64,000 nt of DNA from Carnobacterium divergens (GTDB lineage: Bacteria > Bacillota > Bacilli > Lactobacillales > Carnobacteriaceae): assembly GCF_900258435.1 (NCBI RefSeq), contig NZ_LT992558.1:820994-884993 (forward strand), written 5' to 3'. Shown here one piece after another: positions 46,509-55,216 of the stretch (position 1 is its first letter; each line of letters begins with the position of its first letter). The position numbers were made by a program, and so were the translations under genes. The notes under the pieces are model-generated. The model worked only from the letters and a program-made list of their open reading frames with translations, was not told the origin of the DNA and made no database searches.

Positions 46509-47411
46509 ATGATGAAAGTTAATAACTTAGCAAAAGTTGTTTTCACAGTAGGTTTAGGTTTAACATTAGTAGCTTGTGGAGGAAATAAAACAGATTCATC
46601 AGCAAGCTCACAATCAAGCGAAAAAAATAGTGCACCAACAGAAACAATTACTGCAGTGGGTTCAACGGCTTTACAACCGCTAGTAGAAGCTGCTGCAGAA
46701 GAATATTCAACAGCCAACCCAGGGAACACGATTACCGTTCAAGGTGGCGGAAGTGGAACTGGATTAAGCCAAGTATCAAACGGCTCCGTAACAATTGGAA
46801 ACTCAGATGTATTTGCTGAAGAAAAAGAAGGCGTAGATGCTAAGGCTCTTGTTGATCATAAGGTTGCCGTTGTAGGAATGGGACCTGTTGTGAATAAGAA
46901 CGTAGGCGTTAAATCAATCTCTAAACAACAACTGATTGATATCTTTACTGGAAAAATTACCAACTGGAACGAAGTGGGGGGTAAAGATCAAAGTATCGTT
47001 GTTTTAAATCGTGCAAGCGGAAGTGGAACACGAGCGTCTTTTGAAAAATGGGCATTAGATGGACAAAAAGCAATCCAAGCCCAAGAGCAAGATTCATCGG
47101 GTGCTGTTCGTAAAATTGTTTCTGAAACACCAGGAGCAATCAGTTACTTGGCATTCTCTTATTTTGACGACAGTCTTTTAGCGTTATCTATTGATAACGT
47201 AGAACCAACTGAAAAAAATGTAGCAGACAACTCTTGGACGATTTGGTCTTACGAGCATATGTATACAAAAGGCAAACCGTCTAAAGATGTTCAAGCATTC
47301 TTAGATTATATGCTAACAGATGAAGTTCAAAAAGGCGTTGTTAAAAAATTAGGTTACCTTCCAATCAGTTCAATGAAAGTTGAACGCAGTCATGATGGAG
47401 TAATCAAATAG
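46509..47411 (+). CDS. pstS: Phosphate ABC transporter substrate-binding lipoprotein 2
   Basis: 300 residues, lipobox LVACGG then a Ser/Asn-rich linker slightly longer than in pstS1. It shares long blocks with pstS1 (GGGSGTGLSQV, IGNSDVFAEEKEG, WTIWSYEHMYTKG), so the pair is a tandem duplication. Phosphate ligands are in the same places (VGSTALQPLVE, NRASGSGTRASFEKW). Because it has a separate, weaker Pho box, the two may be deployed at different phosphate levels or differ in affinity. It precedes pstCAB. Confidence 0.95.
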   Translation: MMKVNNLAKVVFTVGLGLTLVACGGNKTDSSASSQSSEKNSAPTETITAVGSTALQPLVEAAAEEYSTANPGNTITVQGGGSGTGLSQVSNGSVTIGNSDVFAEEKEGVDAKALVDHKVAVVGMGPVVNKNVGVKSISKQQLIDIFTGKITNWNEVGGKDQSIVVLNRASGSGTRASFEKWALDGQKAIQAQEQDSSGAVRKIVSETPGAISYLAFSYFDDSLLALSIDNVEPTEKNVADNSWTIWSYEHMYTKGKPSKDVQAFLDYMLTDEVQKGVVKKLGYLPISSMKVERSHDGVIK

Positions 47412-47433
47412 ACTAAGAAATTTAGTTTAATGA

Positions 47434-47469
47434 GAAAAGGCGGCTGAGGGTTTTAGCAGTCGTCTTTTC
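47434..47469 (+). terminator. Terminator-like hairpin between pstS2 and pstC
   Basis: GAAAAGGCGGCTG pairs with CAGTCGTCTTTTC (two G-U). There is no T run after it, so it more likely protects the pstS mRNA or limits readthrough than ends transcription fully. Confidence 0.55.
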
Positions 47470-47471
47470 CA

Positions 47472-47500
47472 TTGACTAAAAAACGTCAAAGTCGTAATTT
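47472..47500 (+). promoter_or_regulatory. Possible pstC promoter
   Basis: TTGACT, 17-base spacer, TAATTT. It would give pstCAB-phoU a basal transcript separate from the Pho-controlled pstS genes. Confidence 0.45.
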
Positions 47501-47611
47501 AAAGAGATTTCCAGTATTATTTACTTAAGTGAGAGCCTTAGGGTAAATCAAAAAGGCTGTTTGATAGCAAGACCATTATGTTGTGAGACATTCAATAAAG
47601 GAGGGTTTCTT

Positions 47612-48532
47612 TTGGAAGAAATTCATGAACGACTGTTAAAAAAATCAAAAAAGTCAAAATTAGAAACAATTGGTAAAAGTATTAGCTTTATCTGTATTGC
47701 CTTTATCGTGTTAGTTGTTGCATCAATTTTATATTTTGTAGCAAGTAAAGGAATCGCTACATTTACTACCAATAAAGTATCCCTTTGGGCGTTTCTAACG
47801 GGAACCGTTTGGAATCCAAGTGCTAAGGGAGCAGACGGCCAACCACTTGTTGGCGCGTTACCAATGATTACAGGTTCTTTTGTTGTAACGTTGCTTTCAG
47901 CAATTGTGGCAACACCCTTTGCATTAGGAGCAGCTATTTTTATGACAGAGATTTCACCAAAGACAGGAAAAAAAGTTTTACAGCCTGTTATTGAGTTGTT
48001 GGTGGGGATTCCTTCTGTTGTTTATGGTTTTATTGGCTTAACAGTGATTGTTCCATTTGTACGAAATACATTTGGTGGGAGTGGGTTTGGGATTTTAGCA
48101 GGAACCTTTGTCTTATTCGTTATGATTTTACCAACGGTAACAAGTATGACTGTAGATGCACTAAATTCAGTTCCAACGCATTACCGAGAAGCATCATTGG
48201 CGCTAGGTGCTACAAGATGGCAAACGATTTATAAAGTTGTTTTGCGTGCTGCGGTACCCGGTATTTTAACTTCAGTTGTTTTCGGGATGGCCCGCGCTTT
48301 TGGTGAAGCCTTAGCCATTCAAATGGTTGTAGGGAATGCAGCCTTAATGCCAAAAGATTTAGTATCACCGGCATCAACTTTAACGAGTATTTTAACAATG
48401 GGAATGGGAAATACAGTCATGGGATCATTAGAAAACAATGTCCTATGGTCATTAGCACTTATCCTATTAGTGATGTCATTGATTTTCAATATTGCCATCC
48501 GCATGATTGGTAAAAAAGGAGCTGTTAAATAG
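47612..48532 (+). CDS. pstC: Phosphate ABC transporter permease PstC
   Basis: 306 residues from TTG 47612, 7 bases after AAAGGAGG; an upstream in-frame start at 47561 lacks a site. About six helices; the LPMITGSFVVTLLSAIVATPFALGAAIF opening and the EAA loop (YREASLALGATRWQTIYKVVLRAAVPGI) are PstC marks. It forms the phosphate channel with PstA. ATG of pstA follows directly after its stop. Confidence 0.95.
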   Translation: MEEIHERLLKKSKKSKLETIGKSISFICIAFIVLVVASILYFVASKGIATFTTNKVSLWAFLTGTVWNPSAKGADGQPLVGALPMITGSFVVTLLSAIVATPFALGAAIFMTEISPKTGKKVLQPVIELLVGIPSVVYGFIGLTVIVPFVRNTFGGSGFGILAGTFVLFVMILPTVTSMTVDALNSVPTHYREASLALGATRWQTIYKVVLRAAVPGILTSVVFGMARAFGEALAIQMVVGNAALMPKDLVSPASTLTSILTMGMGNTVMGSLENNVLWSLALILLVMSLIFNIAIRMIGKKGAVK

Positions 48533-49417
48533 ATGAATGCCAAAAGAGCAGATAAACTTGCAGTTAGCATTTTATATATTATTTCTGGAATAATTGTATT
48601 GATTTTATTCAGTTTATTAGCGTTTATTTTATGGCGCGGAATTCCTCATCTTTCATGGGACTTTTTAACAAAACCAGCAAAAACATTTGAAAAAGGTGGC
48701 GGAATAGGAATTCAACTATTCAATTCCTTCTATCTTTTGATTTTAACAATGATAATTAGTATTCCTATCTCGTTAGGAGCAGGAATTTATCTCTCAGAAT
48801 ACGCGAAGAAAAATTGGATTACTGATTTTGTTAGAACGGCAATTGAAGTATTAAGTTCACTGCCTTCAATTGTAGTCGGACTTTTTGGTTTTTTAATTTT
48901 CGTTGTACAATTAGGGTTTGGTTTTTCAATTTTATCAGGTGCCCTTGCATTAACTTTATTTAATCTTCCACTTTTAACTAGAACGGTAGAAGACTCTTTA
49001 CGTGCGATTCCTTCCACTCAAAGAGAGGCTGGCCTAGCACTTGGTTTATCTCGTTGGGAGACCGTTACGCGCATCATTACACCAGCTGCATTGCCTGGTA
49101 TTTTAACTGGGATGATTTTAGCAGCCGGACGTGTTTTTGGTGAAGCAGCAGCGTTAATTTATACAGCGGGTCAAAGTGCACCAGCTTTGGATTTTACAAA
49201 CTGGAATCCGTTATACATTGCAAGTCCATTAAACCCACTACGTCCAGCAGAAACATTGGCTGTTCATATTTGGAAGGTAAATAGCGAAGGCATTATGCCT
49301 GACGCAGCGGCTGTTTCAGCTGGGGCATCAGCAGTATTAATTATTGCAGTACTTCTGTTTAATTTCCTTGCTCGTTTCCTTGGAAAATGGATTCATAAAA
49401 AAGCAACATCTGCATAA
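48533..49417 (+). CDS. pstA: Phosphate ABC transporter permease PstA
   Basis: 294 residues, six predicted helices, GIGIQLFNSFYLLILTMIISIP and the EAA loop QREAGLALGLSRWETVTRIITPAALPGI. Second channel subunit. It begins immediately after the pstC stop, so the genes are translationally linked; GGAG lies within the end of pstC. Confidence 0.95.
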   Translation: MNAKRADKLAVSILYIISGIIVLILFSLLAFILWRGIPHLSWDFLTKPAKTFEKGGGIGIQLFNSFYLLILTMIISIPISLGAGIYLSEYAKKNWITDFVRTAIEVLSSLPSIVVGLFGFLIFVVQLGFGFSILSGALALTLFNLPLLTRTVEDSLRAIPSTQREAGLALGLSRWETVTRIITPAALPGILTGMILAAGRVFGEAAALIYTAGQSAPALDFTNWNPLYIASPLNPLRPAETLAVHIWKVNSEGIMPDAAAVSAGASAVLIIAVLLFNFLARFLGKWIHKKATSA

Positions 49418-49456
49418 GAGCGAACTAGAAAAAGCTACGATTAAGGAGTGAATAAA

Positions 49457-50266
49457 TTGCTAGAACAACAAAATCAGCTTGAAACCAATATTTTTAAAAT
49501 GGATCGCGGGCAAGAAGTAGCTTTAAAAACCAATGATCTCCATGTATGGTATGGTCAAAATGAAGCCATTAAAGGTGTTTCTTTAGAATTTGAAAAAAAT
49601 AAAATTGCTTCATTAATTGGCCCAAGTGGCTGTGGGAAATCCACTTATTTACGTGCTTTGAATCGAATGAATGATGAAATTTCGGGTACTAAAGTAACAG
49701 GTGAAATTATGTATCAAGGAATTGATGTTAATGCAAACAACATTGATGTTTACGAAATGCGTAAAAATATCGGCATGGTTTTTCAACGTCCGAACCCATT
49801 TAGTAAATCAATTTATGAAAACATTACATTCGCATTAAAACGTCATGGTCTAAAAGACAAGCATGAATTAGACGAAATAGTTGAAACCAGTTTAAAACAA
49901 GCAGCTCTATGGGATCAAGTCAAAGATAATTTGCATAAAAGTGCATTAGCATTATCAGGTGGACAACAACAACGTTTGTGTATTGCTAGAGCCATTGCGA
50001 TGAAACCGGATATACTATTACTAGATGAGCCCGCAAGTGCACTAGATCCAATTTCAACGAGTAAGGTAGAAGATACGTTACTTTCTTTAAAAGAACAGTA
50101 CACAATTGTAATTGTGACGCATAATATGCAACAAGCTGCTCGTATCAGTGACTATACAGCCTTTTTCTACATGGGAAATGTGATTGAATACGATGAAACT
50201 AGAAAAGTCTTTACACGACCTAAGATTCAGTCGACAGAAGACTATGTATCAGGACACTTTGGATAG
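49457..50266 (+). CDS. pstB: Phosphate ABC transporter ATPase PstB, copy 1
   Basis: 269 residues from TTG 49457 (8 bases after AAGGAG; a GTG at 49448 overlaps that site). Walker [21 protein letters not shown]-loop [16 protein letters not shown], signature [14 protein letters not shown], Walker [17 protein letters not shown]-loop VTHNMQQA. It powers phosphate import. The QRPNPF form marks the first of the two PstB copies common in Firmicutes. Confidence 0.95.
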   Translation: MLEQQNQLETNIFKMDRGQEVALKTNDLHVWYGQNEAIKGVSLEFEKNKIASLIGPSGCGKSTYLRALNRMNDEISGTKVTGEIMYQGIDVNANNIDVYEMRKNIGMVFQRPNPFSKSIYENITFALKRHGLKDKHELDEIVETSLKQAALWDQVKDNLHKSALALSGGQQQRLCIARAIAMKPDILLLDEPASALDPISTSKVEDTLLSLKEQYTIVIVTHNMQQAARISDYTAFFYMGNVIEYDETRKVFTRPKIQSTEDYVSGHFG

Positions 50267-50278
50267 GAGGAATCAAAG

Positions 50279-51043
50279 GTGAGTGAAAAAAATTATGTAA
50301 TTGAGTCACGAAATGTTCATTTATACTATGGAAAAAATGAAGCCTTAAAAGGCATTTCATTAGATTTTGAACCTAAGGGAATTACTGCTTTGATTGGTCC
50401 AAGTGGTTGCGGGAAATCAACGTATCTAAGAACTTTAAATCGAATGAATGATTTGATTCCAAACGTTACAATCAATGGAACGGTGCTGTTAAAAGGCGAA
50501 GATATCTACGGTCCTAAGATGGATACGGTTAAGTTAAGAAAGCAAGTTGGAATGGTTTTTCAACAGCCAAATCCTTTTCCCTTCTCTATTTATGACAATG
50601 TTGCCTATGGGCTAAAGATTGCAGGTATGAAAGACAAAGCGAAGATGGATGCTATTGTAGAAGAGAGCTTAAAAAAAGCGGCAGTCTGGGAAGACGTTAA
50701 GGATAAGCTGAATAAAAGTGCCCTCTCATTATCTGGTGGGCAGCAACAACGTGTGTGTATTGCAAGAGTATTGGCAGTGGAACCAGAAGTCATTCTATTA
50801 GATGAACCAACAAGTGCTTTAGATCCCGTTTCAAGTGGAAAAATCGAAAATATGTTGCTAGAATTGAAAGAATATTATACCATGATAATGGTAACCCACA
50901 ATATGCAACAAGCGTCACGTATTTCAGATAAAACCGCATTCTTTTTACAAGGAGATTTAATTGAATTTGGAGATACAAGACAAATCTTTACAAATCCACA
51001 CGAAAAAGAAACCGATGATTATATTTCTGGACGCTTTGGTTAA
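50279..51043 (+). CDS. pstB: Phosphate ABC transporter ATPase PstB, copy 2
   Basis: 254 residues from GTG 50279 with TAGGAGG 8 bases upstream. Same motif order as copy 1 but [13 protein letters not shown] and [10 protein letters not shown], the usual second-copy form. The two PstB could form a heterodimer or alternate under different conditions; sequence alone does not say. Followed by phoU. Confidence 0.95.
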   Translation: MSEKNYVIESRNVHLYYGKNEALKGISLDFEPKGITALIGPSGCGKSTYLRTLNRMNDLIPNVTINGTVLLKGEDIYGPKMDTVKLRKQVGMVFQQPNPFPFSIYDNVAYGLKIAGMKDKAKMDAIVEESLKKAAVWEDVKDKLNKSALSLSGGQQQRVCIARVLAVEPEVILLDEPTSALDPVSSGKIENMLLELKEYYTMIMVTHNMQQASRISDKTAFFLQGDLIEFGDTRQIFTNPHEKETDDYISGRFG

Positions 51044-51069
51044 TTAAAAATAATGAGGAGGAATTATCC

Positions 51070-51738
51070 GTGAGACGAGTTTTTGAAGAGGAATTAAATG
51101 ACTTACACTTGCGTTTTTCTGAAATGGGCATGATGGTAAATGAAGCCATCTATAAATCGGTTAAAGCTTTTATCAATCACGATAAAGAGTTAGCAAAAGA
51201 GGTTATTGCTAATGACCATTTCATTAATGAACGTGAATTAGATTTAGAAAAAAGAAGTTTTGAAATGATAGCCTTACAACAACCGGTTACAACCGATTTA
51301 AGAATTATTGTAACGGTTATGAAGGCGAGTTCAGATTTAGAGAGAATGGCGGATCATGCAGTAAGTATTGCGAAATCAACTATTCGAGTAAAAGGAAACA
51401 AACGCATCCCTGAAATTGAAGCAGAAATTGCAGATATGGCAGATAAAGTAAAAGTGATGGTAGAGGAAGTTTTAGAAGCTTACGTAAAAAATGATTCTAA
51501 GAAAGCCAAAAAAATCGCAAAAATGGATGGCGAAGTTGATTTATACTTCAAGCAAATCTATAAAAGCTGTATTGAAGAAATGAAAGCCAACTCAGAAATC
51601 GTTGTTGGTGCTTCAGATTATATGTTAGTTGCAGGTTACTTAGAACGTATTGGTGATTATGTTACCAATATTTGTGAGTGGATTGTTTACCTTTCTACTG
51701 GAAAAGTATCTGAATTAAATACAACAAATAAAAAATAA
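51070..51738 (+). CDS. phoU: Phosphate signalling protein PhoU
   Basis: 222 residues from GTG with GAGGAGG upstream. All-helical; two PhoU repeats with the metal-binding (E/D)xxxD motifs: LDLEKRSFEMIALQQPV, SSDLERMADHAVSIA and YLERIGDYVTNI. It restrains PhoR signalling and transport when phosphate is plentiful. Last gene of pst, followed by a terminator. Confidence 0.95.
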   Translation: MRRVFEEELNDLHLRFSEMGMMVNEAIYKSVKAFINHDKELAKEVIANDHFINERELDLEKRSFEMIALQQPVTTDLRIIVTVMKASSDLERMADHAVSIAKSTIRVKGNKRIPEIEAEIADMADKVKVMVEEVLEAYVKNDSKKAKKIAKMDGEVDLYFKQIYKSCIEEMKANSEIVVGASDYMLVAGYLERIGDYVTNICEWIVYLSTGKVSELNTTNKK

Positions 51739-51742
51739 AACG

Positions 51743-51783
51743 AATGGCAAAAGTTAGCAAGTTTAACTTTTGTCATTTTTTTG
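51743..51783 (+). terminator. Terminator of the pst-phoU operon
   Basis: AATGGCAAAAGTTA pairs with TAACTTTTGTCATT, then TTTTTTG. Confidence 0.9.
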
Positions 51784-51785
51784 TT

Positions 51786-51845
51786 TTGACTTGAAATAAA
51801 AATAAACATATGATAATATAAAAATATGAACAGACGAACATTTGA
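51786..51845 (+). promoter_or_regulatory. Promoter and likely CzrA-type operator
   Basis: TTGACT, 17-base spacer and TATGAT (51809-51814). Overlapping and downstream, CATAT (51807-51811) and ATATG (51824-51828) plus AACA words make an imperfect inverted repeat of the ATATGAACA type bound by ArsR/SmtB metal sensors. Confidence 0.65.
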
Positions 51846-51859
51846 AAAGAGGGAAATAA

Positions 51860-52168
51860 ATGACTTTTGAAAATAAAAAATTAACGGATCAAACAATACA
51901 ACGCGTCAGTCAAATTTTCAAAGTATTGAGTGATCCCACTCGGATTTCAATCTTATACTTATTAGAAAAGCAAGAACTTAACGTAGGAGCGATTGCCCAA
52001 TGTTTAGGGATGGAACAATCAGCAGTCTCACATCAACTTAGAACTCTAAGAACCGCTAATTTAGTCAAATCAAGACGCGATGGCAAAACAATTTACTACA
52101 GTCAAGATGATGAACACGTATTAGATTTACTAACTCAAGCAGTAAAACATACCAAACATATTCAATAG
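51860..52168 (+). CDS. ArsR/SmtB-family zinc sensor, CzrA-like
   Basis: 102 residues. Winged helix FKVLSDPTRISILYLLEKQELNVGAIAQCLGMEQSAVSHQL-type (VLSDPTRISILYLL, MEQSAVSHQLRTL). The last helix, DEHVLDLLTQAVKHTKH, has Asp and His (D-x-H) followed by His-x2-His, the alpha-5 zinc/cobalt site of CzrA and SmtB; the ELCVC site of cadmium sensors is absent. So it should release DNA on Zn binding and induce the ATPase 14 bases downstream. AGAGGGA site upstream. Confidence 0.92.
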   Translation: MTFENKKLTDQTIQRVSQIFKVLSDPTRISILYLLEKQELNVGAIAQCLGMEQSAVSHQLRTLRTANLVKSRRDGKTIYYSQDDEHVLDLLTQAVKHTKHIQ

Positions 52169-52182
52169 AAAGGGTGAGAAAG

Positions 52183-54297
52183 ATGAAAAGATATCCAGTC
52201 AAAGGATTAGATTGCGCCGATTGCACATTAAGGCTAGAAACCCAGATCAATCGTTTAGAAAATGGGACAGATGCGAAATTAAACTACACAACAAGTACTT
52301 TAGTGGCTTCAGAAAACTTAGATTTAAAAGCTGTTGAAAAAATATTAGCAACTGAAAATGCTCGATTAGTAACCTCAGTTCAAAATAATCAAGAAGAGGA
52401 TCATGGAGATCACGAGCACAATCACGAAGATGGAGATACAAAGATGGTGATTACAAAAGTCATTATTTCAGTTATCCTCCTACTAATTGGAATTTTTGTA
52501 GAAGATAATGGGCAAACCTATTTTTCACTAGCTTTGTATTTTGTAGCAACCGTTCTAAGTGGATGGCCAACTTTCAAACAAGGAGCAAAAAACCTCACAC
52601 GGTTTACCTTTAACATTGATACTTTAATGACCATTGCATTAATTGGTGCGTTTGCTATTGGTGAGTATCGAGAAGGAACCTTGGTTGCAATTCTCTTCGG
52701 TGTAAACGAATGGCTTGAAGGATTGGGAATGATGCAAGCTCGAAAATCAATGGAGAGTCTTTTAAATGTTCAACCTAAATTCGCAATGCGGGTAAAAAAT
52801 GGAATTGAAGAAAAAGTTTCTATCGACCAATTAGCAATTGGCGATGTGGTAAAAGTCATTGCGGGTGAACAAATTCCTTCTGATGGGATTGTCCTTAAAG
52901 GGACAAGTTCAGTCAATGAAAGTGCCATTACAGGAGAGTCTGTCCCTGTTGAAAAACAGATTGATGCAACGGTTTTTGGCGGAAGCATTAACAATGATGG
53001 AACGTTATTTATTACGTTAACAAAAGCGTATCAAGACTCCGCATTAGCCAAAATTTTAAATTTAGTTTATGAAGCACAAGAAACGAAAACACAAACTGAA
53101 CTATTCATTAACAAATTTGCTAAATATTACACACCGTTGATTATGCTCCTAGCAGTGCTCGTAATGATTGTTCCACCTTTATTCTTAGGAGCTGAGTGGA
53201 TGCCATGGTTATACGAAGGATTGGCAGTTTTAATTATCGGTTGTCCATGTGCACTAGTCCTTTCTTCTCCAATTGCTTTAGTAGCAGGTATTACAAAATC
53301 AGCTCGCATTGGTATTTTGATTAAAGGAGGCAATCACTTAGAAACACTTGGTCGCTTAGAAACAATTGCATTTGATAAAACAGGAACTTTAACAGAAGGA
53401 AAACTGGCTGTGAGTGATGTTAAAGTATATCGTCCTGAATTTTATCAAATTAGTCGTTTAATGGAACAAGAATCGATGCATCCAATTGCTAAAGCAATTG
53501 TTAGCTATACCTTAGAAAACAATTCGCAAGAAGACTCGCTACAAGTTGAAGAGTTGGTAACAGTAGCTGGTAGTGGATTAACTGGTAAAATAAAGGATAC
53601 TCATTATTTCCTGGGAAATGAACGTCAAATACCGGAAGAGCTTTTAACAAAAGAAATCAAAAAAGACATTGAATATTTTAAAGAAAATGGACGTACCTTA
53701 GTGATTACAGCTAGTGAAACAGAAGTTTTAGGTATCTTTGGTTTAACCGACAAAATCAGAAGTGAAAGTAAAGAAATCATTTCTGATTTGCATAAACTAG
53801 GAATGAAAAAAGTTGTAATGCTCACAGGGGATCACGAAAAAATTGCAGAAAGTGTTGCAAATGAACTAGGAATCGATGAAGTTCATAGTTCATTATTACC
53901 AGAACAAAAACTTGACTTAATTGACGAACTATCAACGAAAGGGATTACAGCAATGGTTGGAGATGGTGTGAACGATTCACCAGCCTTAGTAAAAAGCGAT
54001 TTAGGCATTGCGATGGGGAAAGGGACAGATAGCGCAATTGAAGTTGCGGATGTTGTTTTGATGCAAGACCACTTAGGTCGCTTGCCAGATGCGATTCGAA
54101 TTGCAAAATTAGTAAAAAAAATTATTCGAATCAATATTTCGATTGCCTTAGGATTAAAAGTAATTGCGTTGCTATTAACTATTCCAGGTTGGTTGACACT
54201 ATGGTTTGCGATTTTAGCTGATATGGGTGCAACAATATTGGTTACGTTAATTAGTTTGACTATCTTATTACCAATGAGAAAACTAGGCAAAAAATAA
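52183..54297 (+). CDS. Zinc/cadmium-exporting P-type ATPase
   Basis: 704 residues from ATG 52183 (AAAGGG upstream). An N-terminal heavy-metal domain with CADC (LDCADCTLRLE), a His/Asp-rich linker (DHGDHEHNHEDGD), then P1B-ATPase motifs: TGES in SAITGESVPV, the metal site GCPCALVLSSP, phosphorylation DKTGTLTEG, HP locus SMHPIAKA, and MVGDGVNDSPAL. The CPC motif plus the DKxGT context is the ZntA/CadA (P1B-2) class exporting Zn, Cd, Pb. Co-transcribed with a zinc-type sensor, which favours zinc. Confidence 0.93.
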   Translation: MKRYPVKGLDCADCTLRLETQINRLENGTDAKLNYTTSTLVASENLDLKAVEKILATENARLVTSVQNNQEEDHGDHEHNHEDGDTKMVITKVIISVILLLIGIFVEDNGQTYFSLALYFVATVLSGWPTFKQGAKNLTRFTFNIDTLMTIALIGAFAIGEYREGTLVAILFGVNEWLEGLGMMQARKSMESLLNVQPKFAMRVKNGIEEKVSIDQLAIGDVVKVIAGEQIPSDGIVLKGTSSVNESAITGESVPVEKQIDATVFGGSINNDGTLFITLTKAYQDSALAKILNLVYEAQETKTQTELFINKFAKYYTPLIMLLAVLVMIVPPLFLGAEWMPWLYEGLAVLIIGCPCALVLSSPIALVAGITKSARIGILIKGGNHLETLGRLETIAFDKTGTLTEGKLAVSDVKVYRPEFYQISRLMEQESMHPIAKAIVSYTLENNSQEDSLQVEELVTVAGSGLTGKIKDTHYFLGNERQIPEELLTKEIKKDIEYFKENGRTLVITASETEVLGIFGLTDKIRSESKEIISDLHKLGMKKVVMLTGDHEKIAESVANELGIDEVHSSLLPEQKLDLIDELSTKGITAMVGDGVNDSPALVKSDLGIAMGKGTDSAIEVADVVLMQDHLGRLPDAIRIAKLVKKIIRINISIALGLKVIALLLTIPGWLTLWFAILADMGATILVTLISLTILLPMRKLGKK

Positions 54298-54305
54298 ACA
54301 AATTC

Positions 54306-54337
54306 GATCACTCACTTATTTTAGTGAGTGGTCCTTT
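54306..54337 (+). terminator. Terminator of the metal operon
   Basis: GATCACTCAC pairs with GTGAGTGGTC (one G-U), then CCTTTT. Confidence 0.7.
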
Positions 54338-54444
54338 TGGTATTTTGTCGATAGACTTGCTATGATAAATAAGTGAAACTATACAGAATCAGTAAAATAT
54401 GATAGGATAATAAAAATTTACCAAAAAGAAAGGATGATGTGAGA

Positions 54445-55086
54445 ATGGGAATGCATCAATACATTAAAAGTTTAAGCGATTTAGAAAATATAATTCGGTG
54501 TCCAGGGAAGTTTAAATACGAAGATCATTCAGTTGCGTCGCATTCATTTAAAGTAACCCAAATTGCTCAATTTTTAGGTACTGTAGAAGAGCAAGCAGGG
54601 CAAGAAATCAATTGGCGCTCGCTATATGAAAAAGCCTTGAATCATGATTATACCGAGTTGTTTATCGGAGATATTAAGACTCCAGTCAAATATGCAACGC
54701 CTGCGTTAAGAGAAATGCTAGCTGACGTAGAAGATTCAATGATGGAGAATTTTGTGAAAAAGGAAATTCCTGAAGAGTTTCAAGCTGTCTATTTAGAACG
54801 TTTAAAAGAAGGAAAAGACTCCTCGTTAGAAGGACAAATTTTATCTGTTGCAGATAAAGTCGATTTATTATATGAATCATTTGGCGAGATTCAAAAAGGA
54901 AATCCAGAAAGTGTATTTACAGAGATTTATGAAGAGTCATTGAAAACAATTTTGGAGTTTGACCATTTAGCCAGTGTAAACTATTTCTTAGAAGAAGTAC
55001 TCCCAGATTTGTTGAGTGGCAACTTTACGAATCAAGAACAGCTCCAAAAAATATCAAAAAGAATTTTAAATAAAACAAAATTATGA
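54445..55086 (+). CDS. HD-domain hydrolase, YfbR-like 5'-nucleotidase
   Basis: 213 residues. Metal ligands of an HD domain are visible: His of EDHSVASHSF, HD of ALNHDYTEL, and a distal Asp in LSVADKVDLLYE. The order and length match the YfbR group of deoxyribonucleoside 5'-monophosphatases, but a broad HD hydrolase is the safe call. Start choice among GTG 54439, ATG 54445 and ATG 54451 is uncertain. Its last codons overlap the LexA box that precedes uvrA. Confidence 0.75.
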   Translation: MGMHQYIKSLSDLENIIRCPGKFKYEDHSVASHSFKVTQIAQFLGTVEEQAGQEINWRSLYEKALNHDYTELFIGDIKTPVKYATPALREMLADVEDSMMENFVKKEIPEEFQAVYLERLKEGKDSSLEGQILSVADKVDLLYESFGEIQKGNPESVFTEIYEESLKTILEFDHLASVNYFLEEVLPDLLSGNFTNQEQLQKISKRILNKTKL

Positions 55087-55096
55087 ACAAACGTTC
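55085..55096. promoter_or_regulatory. LexA (SOS) box upstream of uvrA
   Basis: GAAC-AAAC-GTTC matches the Gram-positive GAACN4GTTC operator exactly. It overlaps the end of the HD gene and sits about 20 bases before the -10. Confidence 0.85.
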
Positions 55097-55114
55097 CCTA
55101 AATGAATTGTTTTG

Positions 55115-55123
55115 TGATATGAT
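55115..55123 (+). promoter_or_regulatory. Extended -10 of the SOS promoter
   Basis: TGA-TATGAT. The -35 position falls at 55095-55100, at the edge of the LexA box, so LexA would block polymerase. Confidence 0.65.
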
Positions 55124-55133
55124 AGAAGTAACT

Positions 55134-55166
55134 AAAATAGGAAGTCTAATGCTTCCTATTTTTTAT
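55134..55166 (+). terminator. Intrinsic terminator between the SOS promoter and uvrA
   Basis: A perfect 11-bp stem AAAATAGGAAG with a 7-nt loop (TCTAATG), then TTTT. It begins only a few bases after the predicted start point near 55130. Confidence 0.8.
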
Positions 55167-55216
55167 GAACAAATTTTTCCAAAAAAACTTAAATAAAAAA
55201 CAAAGGAAGTAAACAA

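Noticed and set aside
53883-54311. 142-aa open frame on the minus strand at the end of the P-type ATPase
   Set aside because: Antisense shadow of the conserved hinge and final membrane helices; no start signals and no family resemblance.
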